DNA of 64,000 nucleotides from Bacteroidota bacterium (GTDB lineage: Bacteria > Bacteroidota > Bacteroidia > AKYH767-A > 2013-40CM-41-45), in contig JADJSV010000002.1 of NCBI GenBank assembly GCA_016711505.1, positions 434,001-498,000 on the forward strand, written 5' to 3'. Shown one piece after another: positions 53,531 to 62,700 of this stretch (positions within the stretch are counted from its first letter, which is position 1; every line of letters begins with the position of its first letter). The notes beneath the pieces are model-generated. The model worked only from the letters and a program-made list of their open reading frames with translations. It did not search any database and had not been told where the DNA came from. Made by a program: the position numbers and the translations under genes.

Positions 53531-54438
53531 ATGAAACAGATCGTATTTTTTATTTTATTGTCGTTTGCTTCCGTATCGAAGGCAAACATCCATTTACCAT
53601 CCTTTTCCGGACTCAAATGCTTATTGGAATATTATAGTTGAAGTGTATTGTGCACCGATGAATAGCCATGTATTTGATCATCACTCTGTCGAAATCGGAG
53701 GTGATACACTTATCGGTGGAATTCAGTATCATACTTTTCAGGTACCATTCATTCAATCTGGAAGCAATGGCGTTTGTCCCTACTATCAGAGTGGATATAA
53801 AGGTGCGTTTCGTCAGGATACAACTTTAAGGAAAGTTTATATTATATCTCCCGGTGATTCTCTGGAGCAAATATTATACGATTTTAGTCTTAATGTTGGT
53901 GATACTGTATCAGGATATCTGGTAAGAGATTTACCGACAGTCGAAACGGTTATTAGTATTGATTCAATAATTATAGGAGGAAGTTACAGGAAGAGATGGC
54001 TGATTAATTCAATATATCCACTTTATATGACGGAAGGTGTAGGGTGGCATTACGGTTTAATTGTTCAATCACCAGGAATATTGCTAGACGCAACAAACAT
54101 AAATATGACATGCTTTACACAAAATGGAATTGTTCTTTTTAATAATGGGTTTCCGGTGTGTGACCTGATTGATCAAGTTGAAAGAAATAATCAGGAACAA
54201 ACAATTTTTGAGTTACCCAAATCCTGCAACATCAACGACTAAGGTAAAATTGCCTTTATCTTTTGTCAATGGAAGATTTGAAGTTTATGATATTAATGGC
54301 AAATTAATTGAAGATTGCAGTGTTGGTGAGAACGTGGATTTTGAATTTGATGTTACATCATTCCGGAAAGGAATTTATTTTATGAAATTTTATTCTGTTG
54401 AAGGGAAAAATACTTCGTTAAAATTAATTAAGGAGTAA
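53531..54438 (+). CDS. Small T9SS-exported protein (two frameshifts)
   Basis: About 302 aa after mending. The start is the ATG at 53531 (MKQIVFFILLSFASVSKA, signal peptide). An indel near 53,588 moves to the frame reading HPFPDSNAYWNIIVEVYCAP, and a second near 54,207 in a run of five T's moves to the frame with the T9SS type A sorting domain (LSYPNPATSTTKVKLPLSF, ending LKLIKE at 54438). The body has no recognised domain. It belongs to a group of short cell-surface proteins between the two giants. Function unknown. Confidence 0.7.
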
Positions 54439-54693
54439 TTATAGAATCACATGTAATTGAATTTTTTCAGAATAGCAGTTAATTATACCTGATTTCTTAC
54501 AGTTTACAATTATCAATTCTGCAATTGGGTTCTATTTATTTATGAAATTGATTAAGAAAAATGGAAAATCATAGTTTTTACTGTACTGAAAGTTACTATT
54601 GATTACAGAAATGACTTTTAGTCAATCAAAAGTTGTTGAACTTTTGTTAGTGGAGTAGTATTAAATTGTGAATAAACACACTAAATCCACACA

Positions 54694-56063
54694 ATGAAAA
54701 AATTAATTACTCTTATTATTGTTTTTGCATTTTCGAAAACAAATTTAAATGCACAACTTTTGAACGGTTCTTTTGAGAACTGGAGTACTGTGCAGTATAA
54801 TGATCCTGCCGGATGGCATAATGGAAATGAGGAATCTGTTCCGACTATTGGTTCCGCATGTGTGACTGAAGTTGCAGGTGTAACCGGTTCAGCGATCAGA
54901 CTTGAAACAATGGTAAATGAAAATGACACGGCTCAGGCTTTCTTTACTAATGGTGATCCTATGAGTGGTGAAGGCGGAGTACCATGTGCTTCTCAGCCCA
55001 CTTCAATAACAGGAAATATACGTTACAACATTCCCGGAAACGATACTGCTCTTATTCTTATCATGTTCAAAAAGAATGGTGCCGTAGTCGGACAGAATGT
55101 TATACAGATAAAAGGAACCGGTATTCAGAATTCATTCGCACCATTTTCTTATCCTGTAACTTCTTCGGTTGCTCCTGATTCAGTTATTATCGCAGCAACA
55201 TCAAGTAATTTATTAGGCAACGGTGGAGTAGAAGTAGGAAGTTTCATTGAGATCGATGACCTTGCCTTCGCAGGTGCTGCAGTTGCTATTCCTAATGGTG
55301 ATTTTGAATCATGGTCGCTTCAACAGTTGATTTTGTTTCTGACTGGAATTCAAATGGAGATGTTCAGCGTACAATGGATAGCCAGGATGGTACATATGCT
55401 ATTAAATTAACTACAGTTGATTATGGAAATGGTGACATCGGTGCAGGTCAGGTATCAAATGGATACTATTCTCAGAACGGTCCTGTCGGTGGATTTCCTT
55501 ATACTTTAACAAGTGATACACTTTGCGGATATTACAAATACATTACTTCAGGTAGTGATTCAGCGGACATCAGCGTAACTGGCACCGTAAACAATTCTAT
55601 CATCGGCGGCGGATTTCTTTCTTTTGGACCGGTATCGCAGTATACATACTTCGAAATTCCAATTTACTTTGGATCAGCACCTGATTCATTGCAGATAAAT
55701 TTTTCATCGTCTCATTGGCCGTATTCAGGAAATTCTATCGGCGGTACTTTGTACATAGATAATCTTGCATTGAGGTCACAACTTACTGCCGGTATTTCTA
55801 AGAATGAGAATAAAAATCCTTTCTCGGCCTATGTATTTCCAAATCCTTCAAGTCACCTTATCTCAATAAGAACAGAGCAAAATTTATATGGTACTTCTGT
55901 AGTATCGGTTTATGATGTCTCGGGTAGTCTTGTGAAAAGTGATATTATTTACAATTCAGGAAATACAATCGAACTTGACATTACAACTTTAAATCCCGGA
56001 AATTATTTCTTTAAAGTGATCTGTGGAAGTATTGTACTTCAGAGTTCATTTACGAAAAATTAA
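54694..56063 (+). CDS. T9SS-exported protein with two carbohydrate-module-like repeats (frameshifted near 55318)
   Basis: About 456 aa when the frames 54694-55410 and 55311-56063 are joined by one added base near 55,318. Signal peptide (MKKLITLIIVFAFSKTNLNA). Two similar beta-sandwich units begin NGSFENWSTVQYNDPAGWHN and NGDFESWS, then TVDFVSDWNSNGDVQR, and each ends with an 'xIDxLAFAG/YIDNLALRS' strand, the pattern of PCMD-like or carbohydrate-binding modules. A T9SS type A sorting domain follows (AYVFPNPSSHLISIRTEQ, ending VLQSSFTKN). Likely a surface glycan-binding protein, by fold pattern only. Confidence 0.75.
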
Positions 56064-56083
56064 TTTCGGAATATTAATATAAA

Positions 56084-56147
56084 AAAAGGCCCTTAAGAAG
56101 TTGGGGTGTAGTCTGCAGACTACACCCCAACTTCTTAATGCCTTTCA
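56084..56147. terminator. Bidirectional terminator: 46-bp perfect palindrome
   Basis: Bases 56093-56115 are the exact reverse complement of 56116-56138, with no loop (centre CTGCAG). The palindrome is flanked by A's on the left and TGCCTTT on the right, extending the pairing imperfectly (AAAGGC/GCCTTT). It lies between two convergent genes, the T9SS protein (stop 56063) and giant 2 (stop 56165). Confidence 0.88.
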
Positions 56148-56164
56148 ATAAGTGATCTTGATTG

Positions 56165-56767
56165 TTAATTTTTCTCAATCACTACAGTCTGTGTTTTGAC
56201 AATCGCTCCATCTCTTTCTAAAAGAAGAATGTAAACACCGTTTGTGACATTTTCAATATTGATAGTATTTCTCATCAGACCTTCGCCTTTCAGATCTTTT
56301 TCTTCCAATATTAATTTGCCATACATGTCAATCAACCTGATGTTGAATTGTTCTCCACTCAGAGCGTCAAATTCAACATTGATATTTGATGCTGCAGGAT
56401 TCGGATAAACACTGAAGATTCCTGCTTCTGTTTCATCCTCTTCACCCATTGTTCTGCAACCAAGATTTACGTTGATCGCTTTTGTTGAGAATGCAGAACT
56501 GCCGGAAGAATGGTTTGCTCTTACTGAAAGTGTAGCAGAATTTGATGTTGCAGATGTGAACCTGACTATTACAGTTCTTCCCGTTGTAGATCCCACAAAA
56601 GTTGCACCTCCTGTAATCGTCCATGAGTATGAAGTGGCTCCTGTTACAGAAGAAATACTATATGTAACATTCGTATTGGATTTGCAAACGGCCGAATTGC
56701 CGGAAATACTTCCCAGGTAGCCGGTGCCGGTGAAACGACTAAGGAAGAAACAGGGCTCGAACCGCAT
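56165..56767 (-). CDS. Giant surface protein 2, C-terminus: last PKD-like repeat and T9SS sorting domain
   Basis: 200 aa, the end of the gene whose main frame is 56644-64000. It carries a PKD-like repeat (SGNSAVCKSNTNVTYSISSV, then TSYSWTITGG) and a type A sorting domain (FSVYPNPAASNINVEFDALS, ending TQTVVIEKN). Real coding in this frame begins about 56,720. One extra C (ACCTGG to ACCCTGG) joins the frames as PATLGSISGNSAVC. T9SS would export the protein and remove this domain while attaching it to the surface. Confidence 0.83.
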   Translation of the reverse strand: MRFEPCFFLSRFTGTGYLGSISGNSAVCKSNTNVTYSISSVTGATSYSWTITGGATFVGSTTGRTVIVRFTSATSNSATLSVRANHSSGSSAFSTKAINVNLGCRTMGEEDETEAGIFSVYPNPAASNINVEFDALSGEQFNIRLIDMYGKLILEEKDLKGEGLMRNTINIENVTNGVYILLLERDGAIVKTQTVVIEKN

Positions 56768-59700
56768 GTGCCATTCGCTCTGACTGTTATTGTACCTGTT
56801 GATGTAAAACTGTTCCCGTAATTTACTTTCACACTTGTACCTGTCGAACTACCCGAGAAAGTTGCACCTGAAGGAAGCGTCCATGTATATGAAGTTGCAT
56901 TCGGTACAGCACTGATTGAGTAGGTCTGACCGGTTTTCTTACACAAGTTAACAGTAGGCCCGTTGATCGCGCCTGGTGTTCCCGGGATGGATGATGAAAT
57001 ATTCAGTGTAGTAGTTGGTCCGTCACCACAAGCATTACTTGCATAAACAGAAAGAGTCCCTGAATTAAATCCGGCCGGATAAGTAACATAAACTTTTGTA
57101 ATTGCACTATCAACAGTCAGTGGATTTCCGGTTAAACCAAATCCATCCGAAATTACTGCTCCTGCCGGTGCTTCCCATGTATATGATGTTGCATTCAGGA
57201 ATTTAAAGATCTGATAAGTTTTTGTTGTTCCCGGACAAACTGAATTTGTTTGAGCTGAAGTGAATATAGGTGGAATTATTAATACTCCTAATGAATATGT
57301 TATTCTGAATCCGCTGCTTCCCATGCAATTTGTTGCTCTTACGGAGATCAATCCGGCGATGAATCCTGAAGGATAACTGATGCTAACCGTATTTGTTCCT
57401 TGTCCGGATAGTATGATAGCCTGTGTTCCGCCACCGATACTTAATACTGACCAGATATAACTTGTTGCATTTCCTACCGGAGCCACAGAATAAGTACTTA
57501 CCTGTGGTCCGCAGATATTCTGTGTTCCTGTGATCGGTCCCGGTGTTCTAGGTGCAGAGGTAAATTGTGAAAGAGTTACTGTACTTGCAAAACTTGCTCC
57601 ACATGAATTAACTGCTTGTACCGTTAACACACCTCCGGTATATGTACTTCCAAAACTTAAAGTTATCGATGTTGAAGTCGATGAACCTGTCGCACCTGCA
57701 GGAACTGTCCAGAGATAAGAGGTAGCTCCGGCAACCAGGGCGATACTGAAGACAACGCCAGTTTGATTTTTACATGCACCGGACGGTCCTGTAATAGAAG
57801 TTGGCTCACTAGGTACAGAAGATGTATTTGTTATCAATGCAGAAGCATTACCTGTACAACCATTGTTATCAGTAATTGCTACCGAATAATTTCCTTCAGG
57901 TTGAGATGTTATTGATGAAGTGGTTTGTCCACCCGGTGACCATAAATAAGTAAAAGGTGCAGCCCCGTTTATTACTGTTGCTGTTGCTGTACCATTGCTT
58001 AGATTACAAGTCGTATTAACTGTGCTTATTGAAGAAGAGATAGGAGCAGGCTCAACAAGGTTGATTGATGCACTTGTCGAACATCCATTAGCATCACTCA
58101 CTGTATAGTTGTAGTTTCCGGCAGTTACATTGGTGAATGTTCCTGTTCCGGTGTATGGAGACGTTCCTCCGATCGCTGTTACAGTAACTGATGTTGTTCC
58201 TCCATAACATGCTATTGATCCATTTGCAGTTGCTGATAATGCTGATGGAGCCATGACTATTCCTGTTGCAACTGTTGAACATCCGTTTGCATCTGTTACA
58301 GTGAAACTATAAGCACCGGCATTAACTGTGAACGTACCGGTTCCTGTATAAGGTCCCGTTCCGCCTGTTGCGGTAACCGTAACTTCAGATGTACCGCCGT
58401 TACATGAAATTGGTGTAGCAGTTGCAGATGCAACAAGCATCATCGGTTCTGTAATTGTAATTGATGTATTTCCTGAACATCCATTTGCATCTGTTACTGT
58501 TGTATTGAATGAACCTGCCATAACAGTAAATGTTCCTGTACCTGAATAAGGTGGTGTTCCACCGGTTGCAGAAATAGTTATCTGTGTGTAGTCACCATAA
58601 CATAATACTGGTGTCGCACTTGCTGTAGGTTCTACTTCTGTTGGCTCAGTCAATGTTATTGTTGTAGTCGCTGTACAGCCATTCGCATCAGTAATATTGT
58701 ACGTATACGTTCCGGCACCTTCATTAAATGTTCCTGTTCCTGTATAAGGAGCAGTTCCACCTGTAGCCGTAACAGTAATATCTGCATGATCTTTATTACA
58801 CAAAATTATTCCTGCAGTAGAATTTGCAGTCAGTTCATTTCCTACCGTCAATACTCCCGGTTCATATACGAGAATATAATTGGCAGGAGTATCAGCTTGT
58901 ACCAGATCACTCGGAACGATCTGATAAGTTCCACCTGCAAGATTGCCACTGCCAACATTCACATTCATGTTGTCAAGAATTGTGAAGGTCGGACCGCTTG
59001 CAATCACGTTACTGTCTGCATCTTCGTATTGGTAGATGGAGTTGGTGAACGTGTAAGCCGGTTGAATACCGTTACAACCTGCTGTATTATCGTTTGCTTT
59101 TACTGTGAGTGTTTCCGGAAGAATCGTTAAGTTACCAAGACCATAAGAGATATCGAAATTCTCAGACATCAATACACCCGGCGCAATGAGCCATGTTCCC
59201 ACTGTATACCCGGAGATCATGTTCATCGAAGTAAATCCAGCGATAGTTACTGAATCATTCGGATCATCATATACATCGAGTGAATCCACGATAAGTACGG
59301 CATTCTCATTCGACTCTTCGTTGAATGTGTTGCTATTCACAGCTTGTTTGCCATTAACGGCTTGCTTCCCATTCACAGCTTGCTTTCCATTCACGGCAGC
59401 TTTTCCATTGACAGCTTGTTTTCCATTCACGGCAGCTTTGCCATTGACTGCTTGCTTGCCATTGTAAAGAACAGCATTGGAAGAATCTACATGATAGTCG
59501 AAGATAGAAGCCGGGTTGACCGGAATATAATACGTCGTGTCGTAGACAATGCTGTTAACCGCTTGTTTGCCATTGACTGCTTGCTTGCCATTGACGGCTG
59601 CTTTTCCACTGACCATGAAACTCATGTTCAGGAAATCAGCAGGAGTAAGTGTTACACCATTTACCGCCTGCTTTCCGTCGATTAGTACCACTGAACTGGA

Positions 59701-62700
59701 CATTGTTGATTGATGCTCTGTTGACAATGAATCAAGGAAAACCAGTTGATCGGAAGGATCAATGTTGGCTGTGTTATAATCATAATCAAATTGAATTTCC
59801 TTACCGTTGATCGCTTCACCATAAACCAATGTCATGTCGTTCGGCGTCACTGTGATCGGCATTCTTTCGATCGTGAGTACTCCGTCGATGAATTGATAGT
59901 TGAACAATTCTGACAAGGTCAATGAGAGAGGATTACTCAGATCAGTAACAGCAGAGTGACCTCTTCTGAAATACTGACCAATGTCAGATAGATTAGTAGC
60001 GTTTGATGAGAAAGTAATATCAGTCAGACCAAGCGTAGCAAGAGTCTGTCCTGTACTTGCTAAAGGCACATCATTGATCGTAACATCAAAAGAATAAGCA
60101 GGAATAACCTCGCCATATTTCTTGTTAACGCTGTTGATCGTAACTTTTACATTCTGCGGAATAGTGCTAAGTAGGTAGATTGAATCACTCGCTCCACCAT
60201 CCAGACCACTTGGAGCGATCGGCGGATTGTAAACCACCAGTGGAGGATTACCTAAAAATTCAGGCAAGTCGACTGTGATCTGATTTCCAATTACAGTAGC
60301 AGGAAGAGTATCGTACTGGAAGATGACCGAAGCATCAGGAGCAATGTATTCACCATTGATGACAAGCGTGATCGGTTGTAATCCCGGTGTGAATGCAGAA
60401 TCTGCTAAATGATAATCATCGATGATCGGGAACGGATTAGCAAATGTCTGCAAGGCAGCATCGGCCTGAATAAATCCTGCTCCTGTTGCTGCATCATATC
60501 CTGCACCATCCATGTTGATGGCAGTCGATTTCAAGAGTGCTTTCATTTGTGCACCGTTGAATGTTTCGCCTGCATAATATTTTTCTTTGGCTTCAATCAA
60601 AAGAGCAGCCACACCCGCAGCATGCGGAGCAGCAGCAGAAGTACCGAAGAAGTTAGGGAAAAGATCGTTGTCGATATTCTCACCACCGAAATTCACAGTT
60701 GTATTCCCACCGTTCGGAGCACAGAAGTCAGGCTTCTGTCTGTCGATACCATCGATAAGCACTCCACCTCTTGAAGAGAAGGAAGCTACTGTCGGAGGAT
60801 TCACACCGTAGACAGGAGTGTTTTTGTACAACACTGCACCGATCGACATAGCGCTTTCAGCATTTGCCTGTCCGATGACAGTACCGGTTCCCTGATTGTA
60901 TTCATTGATCACACCTTCGCCACGGAAGATGACATATTTGAAACGAACATTACCAACACCACTCTTGCGGGTGATAATGATGTTTGCCTGCGAAGTAGCC
61001 TTCACAACAAATGGAAGGATCTCAAGTGGGTCACCATCGATGTTGTTACGATTGAAACCAAACAGACGTGCACCGAACTGATCGACAAGGAAGATGTCAA
61101 GGTCATTCTGAGCACCAACGATCTCACCGATAGAATAGAAATCATCATTCCATTGCAGAGCGATCGTATAAGTTCCTTTTGGAAGTGTTATGCTTTGATA
61201 GAAATCACCGCCACCGAAATCGTGTGCAGCACCGGCATAACCGGCAGGAGCAACCATAGGAGTGAAGACGCCTTCATAAGATTTAATTCCGAAGTTACCT
61301 GCCGAAGTAAAGTAGTTCACACCGGAAGCAGAAACATCTTCCACAGCTTGTGCAATGACACCATCGCGGAAGAATGGTTCAGTGATATAAGTGATGTCAT
61401 CGACAATTACTTTACATCCTGAATCACGAAGTGATTTGATACCATCAGCAAAATTGCCGGCACTGATGAATCCTGAACGGAACATCAGTTCAGCATTCGG
61501 AGCCACATCGTGAACAATCTGCAGCATGGCACGACCTTCATCAGTTCCTGTTCCATAAGGATATTCTTCAGAAACAATTACGTCTGTGTTGAAATTCGGG
61601 TTAGCAGCTCCGGGAAGGTCGCCATTCTGAACATCACGTTCAGCAGGAGTAGGACTTCCGAATTTTGTATTGTAACTATCAGAAAGCACACCCACTTTTA
61701 CACCATCACCGGAAACTTTCCAGGCTTGTTTGGCTTTGTGTGACATCTGAGCTGAATCACCTTGCGATGTAGTTAATCCTGTTGTAGCAAAGGCACTGCT
61801 AATAGGTGAATAGTAAGGTCGAACATAATTGATAAGTATCGGTAATGAATCCAGTTTCGGCAAATTCGCTATCGGGAACATGCCGGTAATGATCAGAGTT
61901 GTATCACCATTGTCAATAATGCTGTTCATGCCATAAGCAGGAGTTTGCAATAAAGCAAGAAGTGTATTGTACTGACCGATGTTTGAAATTACCTCGATCA
62001 AAACTTCACCTTGATTATCGTCAATGAGGAAGATATTGTTTGTTGCAGTAGTGTCTACTAATGAATCCGGATAAGAATAGAGCTGAGTCAACTCTGCACC
62101 GATCAGATTGTCGATCGTGTCATTCGTAGGTGGCTCGTAATATGGAATGATACAATTAGTAACAAATACTTTCAATTCAAAGGAAGCAGTACAGCCCACA
62201 GCATCAGTTACATTATAAAAATAAGAACCTGTAACGAGATTCGTTGTGTCATCACCTGAATAAGTATATGGTGCAGTACCATTGAGAGGTACAAGGTTTA
62301 CGCTTCCACTTGTTAATCCGCTTTCTGCACAAACAAATAAGGTATCGCCTGCGGAAGTGGTCAATTCTAAATTACATGCGAAACCTTCATCTACCAATCC
62401 ATCGCAATCGTCATCGACACCGTTTAATACTTCAATTGCATCCGGATTAATATCTATATGGTTGTCATCACAATCTAAATCATTTGATCCATTACCACAT
62501 GCTACTGCAGGTCCTGCTCCATATCCATCACCATCCAAAGCGTCATACATGAATTGATAGTCATTGCAATCATTGTTGTCAGTAACAAATCCGCTTGGCG
62601 GTGTATTTGAACAGCTTTGAGTTGAATTATAAAAATTACCAAATCCATCACCATCAACATCTGCATAGTACGTATATGTTACATTTTGTGTTGTGTCATT

